Assembly (NCBI GenBank): GCA_965214865.1
Contig: CBDCCN010000004.1
Coordinates: forward strand, 1,612,001-1,676,000
Direction: 5' to 3'
DNA: 64,000 nucleotides
Source: WTFV01 sp965214865
GTDB lineage: Bacteria; Acidobacteriota; Vicinamibacteria; Vicinamibacterales; UBA8438
How positions within the stretch are numbered: position 1 is the stretch's first letter; each line of letters opens with the position of its first letter. A program made the position numbers and the translations under genes. The notes beneath the pieces were generated by a model, which saw only the letters and a program-made list of their open reading frames with translations, was not told the DNA's origin and did not search any database. Shown here piece after piece: positions 48,264-56,861 of the stretch.

Positions 48264-48420
48264 GTCGATTCACGTCCGTGGAGACGGCCGCGATTGACGT
48301 TCGCAGTCAGGCGTGACGCGCTGCTCCGCACCGGTGGGGGAGGTTCTCTTTTTGTCGATACCCCCACCCGCCGGCAACATTCTCGTCGAGCCGGCGCAGC
48401 GCATCCCGCTCGGTCCGGGC
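48264..48420. repeat. 157-bp direct repeat, left copy, flanking a decayed RND gene
   Basis: The block beginning GTCGATTCACGTCCGTGGAG at 48264 and ending CTCGGTCCGGGC at 48420 recurs at 50051-50206 with a handful of differences confined mostly to one 40-base patch. It does not encode a recognisable protein. It lies between the porin 5' end and the RND remnant; the whole 48198-48483 stretch has no other feature. Confidence 0.95.
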
Positions 48421-48483
48421 CGCCGGCAAGCGGAAGGGATACCCGCTCGACACGTGGATCCGGCGCCGCCGTCGGCTATCTGG

Positions 48484-49987
48484 ACGTGCTGCGCGGCAAG
48501 ACCTTCGAGCGGATCATCGCGCTCGGCATGCTGGTGGACAACGCCATAGTGATGGCCGAGTCGATCATGGTGCAGATGGCGGCCGGGCGGCGTCCGCTGG
48601 ACGCGGCCGTGGGCTCCGCGCGCGAGCTGCGCGTTCCCTTGTTGATCTCGTCGCTGACCACGGCGGCGGCGTTCCTGCCCATCTCGCTGGCGCAGTCGAC
48701 GACCGGGGAGTACACCGCACCCCTCTTCCAGGTGATCGCCATCGCGCTGCTCTCCTCCTGGCTGCTCGCGCTGACAATGACGCCGCTGCTCTGCGTGCTC
48801 TTTTTTGCGGGTCCGGCCGGTCGCGGCAGGCGAGCGTTTTGCCGGGCGCTTCTACCGGGCCTATCGGGGACTGCTCATCGCTTGCCTGCGGCACCCCACG
48901 CTCACTCTGGCCGGGATCGTCGGCGTCTTCCTGCTGGCAATGCAGGGCTTCCGGATCATCCCGACCATCTTCTTCCCGCCGTCGGACAAGGCGATCTTCA
49001 CGCGGAGTACGAGCTGCCGGCCGGCACGTCCATTGAGCGGACGCTGGAAGTGGTCGAAGCGGTGGACCGTTTCATCGCCGCAGAGTTGCGCGCCGGTACC
49101 GGCGAGGCGTCCGAAGGCGTCACCAACTGGGCCACGTACGCCGGCAACGGCGGACCGCGCTTCTACTTGGGGCACAACCCGGCGCCGCCCAACCCGCAGT
49201 ACGCCTTCTCCCTGCTGAACGCCACGAGCCGAAGCGCCATCACGGACGAGCTGATTCCGCGCATCGCCGCGTTCTGCCGCGAGCGCTTCCCCGAGCTCGG
49301 CGTCAAGCTCAATCCGCTGCAGCTCGGCCCCCCGGTCAGCGCACCGGTCCAGGTGCGGCTGTCGGGGCGCGACCCGGACCGGCTGCTGGACCTCGTCTGC
49401 GCCCCTGGCTCGACGCGGAGCAGGCCGGCTGGCCGCCCGGCTACCGCTACGAGATCGGCGGGGAGTACGAGGCGTCGGCGCAGGCCAACCGGTCCATCGC
49501 CGAGCAGTTGCCGGTGGCCGGGCTGATCATCCTGCTGCTGCTCATCGGTCAGTTCAACTCGATCCTGCGGACAGTCATCATCCTGCTCACGATCCCCCTC
49601 GGCCTGATCGGCGTGGTCGCCGGCCTCCTGCTGGCGCAGTCCTGTTTCGGCTTCATGACGCTGCTCGGCATCATCGCCCTGGCCGGCATCATCATCAACA
49701 ACGCCATCGTGCTCATCGACCGCATCCGCATCGAGATCGACGACAACGGTTTCGACCCGCCGCGGGCCATCGTGGAGGCCCAGGGGCGCTTCCGCCCGAT
49801 CCTGCTGACCACCGCCACGACCGTCACCGGCCTGCAGCCGCTGTGGTTCGGCGGCGGCCCGATGTGGGAGCCGATGGCCATCGCCATCATCTTCGGCCTG
49901 CTCGGCGCGACGGTGCTGACCCTCGGCGTGGTGCCGGTCTTCTACTCGCTGTTCTTCCGGGTCCGTTTCGACGGGTTCCGCTACTGA
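48484..49987 (+). pseudogene. Decayed RND efflux permease gene
   Basis: Translated pieces of an RND (HAE1/AcrB-type) permease lie in more than one frame. The first begins ALGMLVDNAIVMAESIMVQM (fourth membrane helix region) and runs to LLALTMTPLLCVLFF. A frame change near 48815 continues as RFYRAYRGLLIACLRHPTL and IIPTIFFPPSDKAIFT. A second near 49010 continues as EYELPAGTSIERTLEVVEAV. A third near 49405 leads through GYRYEIGGEYEASAQANRSI to an intact C-terminal 159 codons (QLPVAGLIILLLLIGQFNSI to the end). The N-terminal third is missing, and about 100 or more residues appear deleted around 49405. No start or full-length frame survives, so it cannot make a working pump. Confidence 0.92.
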
Positions 49988-50050
49988 CCGACCGGCAACC
50001 GATCCCCGGCAACCGGCGCCGGTGCCTCATGGACGCGACCTCGCCCCGCC

Positions 50051-50206
50051 GTCGATTCACGTCCGTGGAGACGGCCGCGATTGACGTTCGCAGTCAGGCG
50101 TGACGCGCTGCTCCGCACCGGCGGCGGAGGATTCCCTTTTGTCGACATCCCACCCGCCGGCAACATTCTCGTCGAGCCGGCGCAGCGCATCCCGCTCGGT
50201 CCGGGC
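50051..50206. repeat. 156-bp direct repeat, right copy
   Basis: Same orientation and nearly the same sequence as 48264-48420; the first 80 bases are identical or almost so. The copies stand 1,787 bases apart and bracket the RND remnant. The stretch from here to the nitrate transporter ATG at 50554 carries no gene. Confidence 0.95.
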
Positions 50207-50234
50207 GTCAGTCGAGCGCCTGCCGGCCGCACGC

Positions 50235-50252
50235 ACCGACAAGGGTGTCGGT
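50235..50252. promoter_or_regulatory. Perfect 7-bp inverted repeat, candidate activator site
   Basis: ACCGACA-AGGG-TGTCGGT is a perfect dyad. It includes CACC-N6-GGTG, which loosely recalls NtrC-type sites (GCAC-N7-GTGC) but with different spacing. It lies about 135 bases upstream of the sigma-54-type promoter, a usual distance for an enhancer. It could equally be a weak terminator for the region upstream. Confidence 0.4.
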
Positions 50253-50382
50253 AGCTGAGCCGGACTCAACATTCCTGTAGATCCACGGCGCGACCTGCCG
50301 CGGCGTGCGACTTGCCGCCGGAACCCCGTTACAGGCTGATTTCCACGGGTTCGACAGGCGCCGGCGCCGGCCGTCGTCCAAC

Positions 50383-50399
50383 TTGGCCCGCCTCTTGCA
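50383..50399 (+). promoter_or_regulatory. Candidate sigma-54 (-24/-12) promoter of the nitrate operon
   Basis: TTGGCCCGCCTCTTGCA has GG at 50385-50386 and GC at 50397-50398 with exactly ten bases between, plus the consensus TTGC at -12. It is the best -24/-12 match I noticed and lies ahead of the nitrate transporter gene, where nitrogen-regulated sigma-54 control is biologically sensible. The implied leader is about 145 bases. Confidence 0.6.
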
Positions 50400-50553
50400 C
50401 TGCCTCGTCGCCGATTGGGAGGCGCTGCCGTAACGGCGGGCTCGTTGCACGGCCGGGAGACGTCGGCACAGCTCGCACAAGGTTGCCGGCCGTCCGGCGT
50501 TGCGGCAGTCCCCATACCCGTATTCACACGCTCGCGCGTCGGAGGCGCCTCAC

Positions 50554-51981
50554 ATGGAAGTCGCCAGCAAGGCCACGCGGATTCGGCTCTTCAGCATCGC
50601 CACGCCGCAGATGCGCGCGTTCCACATGACGTGGTTCGCGTTCTTCCTCTGCTTCTTCGCCTGGTTCGGCATCGCGCCGCTGATGAAGATCGTCCGGGAC
50701 GAGATGGCGCTGACCCAGTCGCAGATCGGCTGGCTGGTCATCGGATCGGTCGCCATCACCGTCGTCGCCCGGCTGTTCATAGGTTGGCTGTGCGATCGTA
50801 TCGGGCCGCGGCTGGCGTACACGTGGATTCTCATCCTCGGATCGCTCCCGGTGATGGGCATCGGGCTGGCCCAGGACTTCCAGACCTTCCTGATCTTCCG
50901 GGTGCTGATCGGCGTCATCGGCGCGTCGTTCGTGATCACGCAGTACCACACCTCGGTGATGTTCGCGCCGAACGTGGTGGGCACCGCCAACGCCACCACG
51001 GCGGGGTGGGGCAACCTGGGCGGCGGGGTGACGCAGCTCGTCATGCCGATCGTCCTCGGCATCCTGACCGTCGGCGCCTACATCCCGTTCACGGACATCC
51101 GGTTTCTGCCGGGCCTGGGGTTGAGCGACGCGGCCGGCTGGCGGGTGGCGATGGTGCTCGCCGGGACGATGTGCGCCCTGGTCGGCGTGGCCTACTGGTT
51201 CCTGACCCAGGACGCGCCGGAGGGGAACTACCGCGAGCTGCGCGCGGCCGGCAAGCTGCCGCCGAAGCAGAGCGTGAAGGGGTCGTTCCGGACGGCGACG
51301 AAGGACCCGCGGGTCTGGGCGCTGTTCGTGATCTACGGCGCGTGCTTCGGCATCGAGCTGACCGTCAACAACGTCCTCGCCCTCTATTTCATCGACTACT
51401 TCGACTTCTTCGCGTCGATGAGCGCGGTGCAGGCGGTGCAGTGGGCGGGCGCGGCGGCGATGCTCTTCGGCCTGATGAACGTCTTCGCCCGCACCCTCGG
51501 CGGCGCGCTCGGCGACCTGTTCGGCCGCCGCTGGGGGCTCTCCGGCCGCGTGCGCTGGCTCTTCATCGCGCTGTTCGCCGAAGGGCTCGCCCTGATGCTG
51601 TTCTCGCAGACGCCGGTGCTGGCGCTGGCCATCCCCGCCCTCATCGTCTTCAGCCTGTTCGTGCAGATGTCCGAGGGGGCGACCTATTCGGTGGTGCCGT
51701 TCATCAACAAGAAGGCGCTCGGTTCGGTCGCCGGCATCGTCGGGGCGGGCGGCAACGCCGGCGCGGTGGCGGCCGGCTTTCTCTTCCGGGGCGCCATTCC
51801 GTGGCCGACCGCGTTCCTGATCATCGGTGCCCTGGTGACGGTCACCGCGTTCCTCGCCTTCGCGGTCCGCTTCGACGGCGAGACGGAGACCGACGCGCGG
51901 ACGGCGCTCGACGCGGCGCTGGCGGATCGGCGGGCCGGGCTCGCAGCGGACGGAGTGGAAGCGGCGGAGGCGGCCGGCTAG
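50554..51981 (+). CDS. Nitrate/nitrite MFS transporter (NNP family, NarK/NrtP/NasA type)
   Basis: A 475-residue inner-membrane carrier with about twelve helices. The NNP signature AGWGNLGGGVTQLVMP lies near residue 150, and a conserved Arg lies in the second helix region (VARLFIGWLCDRIGPRLAY). A second glycine-rich stretch, IVGAGGNAGAVAAGFLF, is the paired nitrate-signature segment. The ATG at 50554 has a GGAGG ribosome site; the longer frame from 50500 is not conserved. It is the first gene behind the sigma-54-type promoter and leads into nitrite and nitrate reductases, so nitrate uptake for assimilation is the likely role. Confidence 0.92.
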   Translation: MEVASKATRIRLFSIATPQMRAFHMTWFAFFLCFFAWFGIAPLMKIVRDEMALTQSQIGWLVIGSVAITVVARLFIGWLCDRIGPRLAYTWILILGSLPVMGIGLAQDFQTFLIFRVLIGVIGASFVITQYHTSVMFAPNVVGTANATTAGWGNLGGGVTQLVMPIVLGILTVGAYIPFTDIRFLPGLGLSDAAGWRVAMVLAGTMCALVGVAYWFLTQDAPEGNYRELRAAGKLPPKQSVKGSFRTATKDPRVWALFVIYGACFGIELTVNNVLALYFIDYFDFFASMSAVQAVQWAGAAAMLFGLMNVFARTLGGALGDLFGRRWGLSGRVRWLFIALFAEGLALMLFSQTPVLALAIPALIVFSLFVQMSEGATYSVVPFINKKALGSVAGIVGAGGNAGAVAAGFLFRGAIPWPTAFLIIGALVTVTAFLAFAVRFDGETETDARTALDAALADRRAGLAADGVEAAEAAG

Positions 51982-52192
51982 GAGCTTGCGCCGCAGAACG
52001 CAGCGAAGCGGAGTTCTGAGACGCAAGGTCGTGGAGCGGGGGGGATGGGCCGAAACGCCGAGCCGGCGAGGCGTTTCGGGGCGCTAGGAGTCTGCGCCGC
52101 AGGACGCAACGAAGCGAGTTCCGATGCGCAGGGTCCCGGGGCGGTGGGGCTGGGGCGGAACGCGGAGCCTTGCGACGGGTCTGGCGGCGCTG
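51981..52192. repeat. Two imperfect tandem repeats of about 106 bp inside the nitrate operon
   Basis: The unit starting GGAGCTTGCGCCGCAGAACG at 51981 is repeated imperfectly from 52087 (GGAGTCTGCGCCGCAGGACG). Both continue through AACGAAGCG/CAGCGAAGCGG-type sequence and a G-rich stretch to a GGCGCTAG/GGCGCTGG end. The pair fills nearly all of the gap between the transporter and the nitrite reductase. It is not coding. It could shape mRNA processing or be a duplicated intergenic element. Confidence 0.75.
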
Positions 52193-52217
52193 GGAACCGG
52201 GAAGACGGGAAAGGACG

Positions 52218-55070
52218 ATGATCAATCCGGCCGAGGTCTGGAAAGCGAAGCAGCACAGCTTCGACGTCTGGCCCGACGTGCTGCGCCACGCCGAGGCGCG
52301 CACGCCGATGGGCGACATCGAGACGCCCGATCTGGAGCGCATGAAGTGGTACGGCTTCTTCTACCGCAAGCGCGACAAGCCGGGCCGGTACATGAACCGG
52401 ATCCGGATCACGGCGGGCGAGCTGACGTCCGATCAGGCGCGGGAGATAGCGGCGATCGCCTACGAGCACGGCCACGGCATCGTCGACGTCACCACCCGCG
52501 CCAACCTCCAGGTGCAGGGGCTCGGCATCGAGCACCTGCCGGAGGTCGCCGAGCGGCTGGGCGCGGTCGGGCTGACCTCGAAGCAGACCGGCCACGACAA
52601 CGTCCGCAACGTGTTCGCGCACCCCTTCGCCGGCGTGCTGCCGGACGAGCTGATCGATACCAGGCAGCTCTGCCGGGACGTCACGGCGCTGTTCGTCGAC
52701 AGCCGCGAGTACTCCGACCTGCCGCGCAAGTTCAACGTCTGTCTCAACGGCACGGCCGAGCACTCGGTGCACTTCTGGACTCAGGACCTGAGCTTTCTCG
52801 CCCGGCGGGTCGGCCGCGAGGTCCTGTTCCAGGTGCTGGTGGCCGGCACCCAGGGGCAGAACCCGCACCTGGCGTGGCACCTGCCGGTGCTGGTCCACCC
52901 CGACCAGGTCGTGGCGGTCACCGCCGCGATGCTCGATCTGTTCCGCGCCCGGGGGTCGCGCGAGAGGCGTCACCAGGCGCGCCTGCGCTACCTGGTCGAG
53001 CGGATCGGCATCGAGACGGTCAAGGCGTTCGTCGAGGAGCGGGTGCCGCTGCGCCCGTGGCCGGACCTGCCGGCCCCGGCGCCGGCGGCCCGCAACGACG
53101 ATCTGGTCGGCTGGTTCCCGCAGGCGCAACCCGATCGCTGGACGATGGGCCTGTGCGTGCCCCTCGGCCGGCTGAGCTGGCGGCAGCTCGAGGCCGTCGC
53201 GGTGCTCGCGAAGCGCTGGGGCGCCGGGCGACTGCGGACGACGCACGAGCAGGGACTCGCGGTGATCGACGTTCCGGGCGGCTTCCGGGACGCGGCGGCC
53301 ACCGACGCCGCCGCGGTGGGGCTGAGCATGCATGCCGACACGTTGGCCCGCAACACGGTCGCGTGCACCGGGACGCAGTTCTGCAACATCGCGGTGACCG
53401 AGACCAAGGGCGCGATGTTCCGCCTCGTCGATACGCTGCGGCAACGAACCCTCGCCCTGCACGGCATCCGCATCCACATGAGCGGCTGCCCGTCGAGCTG
53501 CGCGCAGCACTTCACGGCGGACATCGGCCTGAAAGGGGTCCGCGTCCGGCGGCTGGTGGGCACGCGCGAGGGCTTCGACGTCTACCTCGGGGGCGGGGTG
53601 GCCGGCGACGTCCACCTTGGGTTGCGCTACAAGCTCGGGGTGGACGTCGATCAGCTTCCGCTCGTCATCGAGGAGGTCGTCAACGAGTACTACGTCCGGC
53701 ACCGGGCCGGACAGACCTTCAGCGCCTACTGGCGCGCGAAGCTCCGGGAGGCCGAGGCGGCGAAGGTGGGCGAGGAGGAGTACCGCCCGGCGACCTGGGT
53801 CTGCGAGCGCTGCGAGTACCGCCACCTCGGGGAGGACCCGCCGGTGTTCTGTCCCGGCTGCGCCGGCGTGCGCCGGCTGTTCGCGCGGCTGGAGCCGGGT
53901 TCCGGCGAGCCGGTCGCCGCGTCCGGGGAAACGCCGCCGCCGCGCGGCGACGGCTTCGTGTTCGCGGCGCGCGAGGACGCCGTCGGAGACGGCGCCCCGG
54001 TATCGGTCGAGCTCGGCGGTCATGCCTACGCCCTGTTCCGGATCGACGGCAGGTTGCAGGCGATCGACGGCCTCTGCCCGCACGAAGGGGGGCCGTTGGC
54101 GGAAGGGACCGTCAGCGGCGGCGTCGTCACTTGCCCCTGGCACGGCTGGACCTTCGACGCCTGCACCGGCTGCAGCCTGGATCCGGCCGGCAACGACGTA
54201 GCGCGCTACCCGACGCTCGTCGAGGACGGGAACGTCTACCTGAAGCCGAGGAAGGCCGCGCGCGCCGCCGACCCGGCCTCGATGGACGTCATCGCGCCCG
54301 TCGCCCGGCCCCGCGCGCAGCGGGTACGGCCGGCCACGGCCGCGCTGAAGGTAACCGAGGTCCGCGACGAGACGCCCGACGTGCGCACCTTCCGCCTGGA
54401 CAACCGGGAAGGACGCATTCCACATCGGCAACCCGGGACGTTCCTGCAGGTCCGCGCGCCGATCGACGGCGCCGAGACGTGGCGCAGCTTCACGGTGAGC
54501 TCGTCGCCCACGGACTCGGCGTTCCTGGAGCTGACGATCAAGCGCAACCCGACCGGACGGCTCACGAACCACCTCTTCGACGCCGTCCGGGCCGGGAGCG
54601 CGCTGACCGTCCGCGGGACGCAGGGCGGGTTCTACCTCGATCCGCAGCGGCACCGCGAGCCGCTCGTCCTGGTCTCGGCGGGGAGCGGGATTACCCCCGT
54701 GATGAGCATCGCCCGCTTCCTGGCGAAGGCCGACCCGCGGCGCCCCTGCACCTTCGTGCACGGCGCGCGGACCGAGGACGACGTCATCTTCCGGACGGAG
54801 TGCCGGCGATTGCACGACACGCTGCCTTTCTTCACCTGCCACGTCTCGCTGTCGCGGCCCGGGCCGCGCTGGGACGGCGGCCGGGGCCGACTGGACGGCG
54901 CCGCCGTGGCGGCCCTCGTTCCGGACCTGAAGGGCAGCCGCTACTTCCTGTGCGGCCCTTCCACCTTCATGGATGCCATCGGCGCGTGGCTGCGGCAGGC
55001 AGGGGTGCCGGCCGACCGTGTGCACACCGAGCAGTTCCACGCCGCGCCGCGGCTGGCGCGGGCGGGATGA
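52218..55070 (+). CDS. Nitrite reductase fused to rubredoxin-like, Rieske and FAD/NAD(P)H reductase domains
   Basis: A 950-residue cytoplasmic protein. Residues about 30-500 are a NirA-type sirohaem nitrite/sulfite reductase (GFFYRKRDKPGRYMNRIRIT; DNVRNVFAHPFAG). Its sirohaem/[4Fe-4S] ligands are Cys383, Cys389, Cys424 and Cys428 (C-x5-C and C-x3-C). Cys529/532/545/548 form a rubredoxin-like CxxC pair. Cys620/His622 and Cys639/His642 are Rieske [2Fe-2S] ligands, as in NirD-type subunits. Residues about 705-945 form a ferredoxin-reductase-type module (RSFTVSSSP for flavin, LVSAGSGITPVM for nucleotide, YFLCGPSTFM), with no C-terminal ferredoxin domain. The predicted reaction is nitrite to ammonium with NAD(P)H in one chain; sulfite remains possible. 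The ATG at 52218 was chosen over an upstream frame opening. Confidence 0.9.
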   Translation: MINPAEVWKAKQHSFDVWPDVLRHAEARTPMGDIETPDLERMKWYGFFYRKRDKPGRYMNRIRITAGELTSDQAREIAAIAYEHGHGIVDVTTRANLQVQGLGIEHLPEVAERLGAVGLTSKQTGHDNVRNVFAHPFAGVLPDELIDTRQLCRDVTALFVDSREYSDLPRKFNVCLNGTAEHSVHFWTQDLSFLARRVGREVLFQVLVAGTQGQNPHLAWHLPVLVHPDQVVAVTAAMLDLFRARGSRERRHQARLRYLVERIGIETVKAFVEERVPLRPWPDLPAPAPAARNDDLVGWFPQAQPDRWTMGLCVPLGRLSWRQLEAVAVLAKRWGAGRLRTTHEQGLAVIDVPGGFRDAAATDAAAVGLSMHADTLARNTVACTGTQFCNIAVTETKGAMFRLVDTLRQRTLALHGIRIHMSGCPSSCAQHFTADIGLKGVRVRRLVGTREGFDVYLGGGVAGDVHLGLRYKLGVDVDQLPLVIEEVVNEYYVRHRAGQTFSAYWRAKLREAEAAKVGEEEYRPATWVCERCEYRHLGEDPPVFCPGCAGVRRLFARLEPGSGEPVAASGETPPPRGDGFVFAAREDAVGDGAPVSVELGGHAYALFRIDGRLQAIDGLCPHEGGPLAEGTVSGGVVTCPWHGWTFDACTGCSLDPAGNDVARYPTLVEDGNVYLKPRKAARAADPASMDVIAPVARPRAQRVRPATAALKVTEVRDETPDVRTFRLDNREGRIPHRQPGTFLQVRAPIDGAETWRSFTVSSSPTDSAFLELTIKRNPTGRLTNHLFDAVRAGSALTVRGTQGGFYLDPQRHREPLVLVSAGSGITPVMSIARFLAKADPRRPCTFVHGARTEDDVIFRTECRRLHDTLPFFTCHVSLSRPGPRWDGGRGRLDGAAVAALVPDLKGSRYFLCGPSTFMDAIGAWLRQAGVPADRVHTEQFHAAPRLARAG

Positions 55071-56857
55071 AGGCGATGACTTCAGCAGGCAACGTGCTCG
55101 CGATCGGGTCCGGGCCCGTCCGCGCGCTGGCGCTGGAACCGGCGCCGGCGCCGGCGCTGGTCGACCGCTATCTCGAAGAGCAGCAGGTCACGGCGGCGGC
55201 TCGGTTCGCGCAGGCGCACGACGCCGCGACCGCCGGCGGTCCGGCGCTGGCGGAACGCTACTCGGCCCTCATGCCGGCGACACCGCCGGCCGCCGGCCAG
55301 CAGTACGCCTTCGACGTGGATCTGGACGCCTGCTCCGGCTGCAAGTCGTGCGTCGCGGCCTGCCACGCGCTCAACGGTCTCGAAGAAGAAGAGTCCTGGC
55401 GCGACGTCGGCCTGCTGCACGGCGGGAGCCGGAGCCTCCCGGTGGTCCAGCACGTCACGACCGCCTGCCACCACTGCCTCGATCCGGCCTGCATGCACGC
55501 GTGTCCGGTGGAGGCCTACGAGAAGGACCCGGCGACCGGGATCGTGAAGCACCTCGACGACCAGTGCTTCGGCTGCCAGTACTGCACCCTGGCGTGCCCC
55601 TACGAGGCGCCCAAGTACAGCCGCTCCAAGGGGATCGTCCGCAAGTGCGACATGTGCAGCGACCGGCTCGCCGAGGGGGAGGCTCCGGCCTGCGTGCAGT
55701 CGTGCCCGAACGGCGCCATCGCGATCCGCGTGGTCGACGTGGAGCAGGTGATCGAGGAATCCGAGACCCACCAGTTCGTGCCGGGAGCGCCGGAGCCGGC
55801 CCTGACGCTGCCCACGACCGCCTACCGGACCGAGCGGGTCCTCCCCCGCAACATGGTCCCGGCGGACTATCACACGGTGCGCCCGGAGCAGGCGCACTGG
55901 CCGCTGATCCTGATGCTGGCCCTCACGCAGCTCTCGGTCGGCGCGTTCCTGGTGGAGCGGCTGCTGGAGCTGCTCGTCCCGGGGGCGTTGACGGCCAGCA
56001 TCCGGCCGGTCCACAGCGCCAGCGCGCTCGTGTTCGGCCTGCTGGCCCTCGGCGTCAGCGTGCTACACCTCGGCCGCCCGCGCTATGCCTATCGGGCCGT
56101 CCTCGGGTTGCGGCATTCGTGGCTCAGCCGCGAGATCCTCGCCTTCGGGATTTTCGCAGGGCTGGCCGTGGTCTACGCCGCCTGGTCCTGGGCGGGATCG
56201 GCGGACCGGCTCGGCCGGATCGGAGGCTGGGGGGGCATCTCCGGCGCCGAGTCGCTGATCGAGGCCGGATTCGGATGGTGGCTCGGCTGGGGGGTGGCGC
56301 TGTCCGGCGCGGCCGGCGTGCTCTGCTCGGTGATGGTCTACGACTACACGAAGCGCGACTTCTGGAACGGTCCGGCCACTGCCGGCCGCTTCTTCCTGAC
56401 CACCGCGGTCCTGGGGCTGGCCGCGGCCTGGCTGCCGCTGCTGATCGTCGCCGGCGGCGGCGATGCGGAACTGGCCGCCGCTGCCGTCGATCGCTACGGC
56501 CCCCTGCTGTGCCGCGGCCTGATCGTCGCTGCCGGCGCCAAGCTGCTGTTCGAGGCGGCGCTGTTCCGCCACTTGGCTTCCCGCTCGACCACCTCGCTCA
56601 AGCGGACGGCGTGGCTGATGACCGGCGCGCTCTGCAACGTCACGATGGCGCGTTTCGCGGCCGGACTCCTCGGCGGACTCGCCATGCCCGCCCTGCTCCT
56701 GCTCAGCCGCGTGCCGGCGCCCGCCGGGCAAGGCCAGGACCTCGTCTTCGCGGTGCTCGTCGGGATGCTCTTCCTCGCCTGCCTGGCCGGCGAGCTCCTC
56801 GAGCGCTACCTGTTCTTCGCAGCGGTCGCCTCGCCGCGCATGCCGGGAACCCTGTAA
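55067..56857 (+). CDS. DmsB-DmsC fusion: four-cluster iron-sulfur subunit joined to a quinol-binding membrane anchor
   Basis: A 596-residue protein whose ATG overlaps the nitrite reductase stop (ATGA). Residues about 80-240 carry four Cys groups of DmsB/NrfC type: CSGCKSCVAACH (from Cys89), CHHCLDPACMHACP, CFGCQYCTLACP and CDMCSD..CVQSCP, enough for four [4Fe-4S] clusters. Residues about 285-590 have roughly eight membrane helices of DmsC/NrfD-like anchor type (WPLILMLALTQLSVGAFLVE, then HLGRPRYAYRAVLGLRHSWL). In DmsABC these are separate proteins; here they are one chain. No Tat or Sec leader is seen, so the iron-sulfur part should face the cytoplasm. The next gene is a molybdopterin nitrate reductase, the likely electron acceptor. 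Confidence 0.88.
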   Translation: MKAMTSAGNVLAIGSGPVRALALEPAPAPALVDRYLEEQQVTAAARFAQAHDAATAGGPALAERYSALMPATPPAAGQQYAFDVDLDACSGCKSCVAACHALNGLEEEESWRDVGLLHGGSRSLPVVQHVTTACHHCLDPACMHACPVEAYEKDPATGIVKHLDDQCFGCQYCTLACPYEAPKYSRSKGIVRKCDMCSDRLAEGEAPACVQSCPNGAIAIRVVDVEQVIEESETHQFVPGAPEPALTLPTTAYRTERVLPRNMVPADYHTVRPEQAHWPLILMLALTQLSVGAFLVERLLELLVPGALTASIRPVHSASALVFGLLALGVSVLHLGRPRYAYRAVLGLRHSWLSREILAFGIFAGLAVVYAAWSWAGSADRLGRIGGWGGISGAESLIEAGFGWWLGWGVALSGAAGVLCSVMVYDYTKRDFWNGPATAGRFFLTTAVLGLAAAWLPLLIVAGGGDAELAAAAVDRYGPLLCRGLIVAAGAKLLFEAALFRHLASRSTTSLKRTAWLMTGALCNVTMARFAAGLLGGLAMPALLLLSRVPAPAGQGQDLVFAVLVGMLFLACLAGELLERYLFFAAVASPRMPGTL

Positions 56858-56861
56858 ACCG

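Noticed and set aside
49508..49987. Independent 159-residue membrane protein gene
   Set aside because: Its sequence is the C-terminal RND permease domain, continuous with the frameshifted remnant upstream, not a separate gene.
52124..55066. Plus-strand frame continuous with the DmsBC fusion through the nitrite reductase gene, suggesting a 1577-residue protein
   Set aside because: The upstream 980 codons are Arg/Gly-rich out-of-frame sequence of the nitrite reductase; the ATG at 55067 with an ATGA overlap gives a normal DmsB start.
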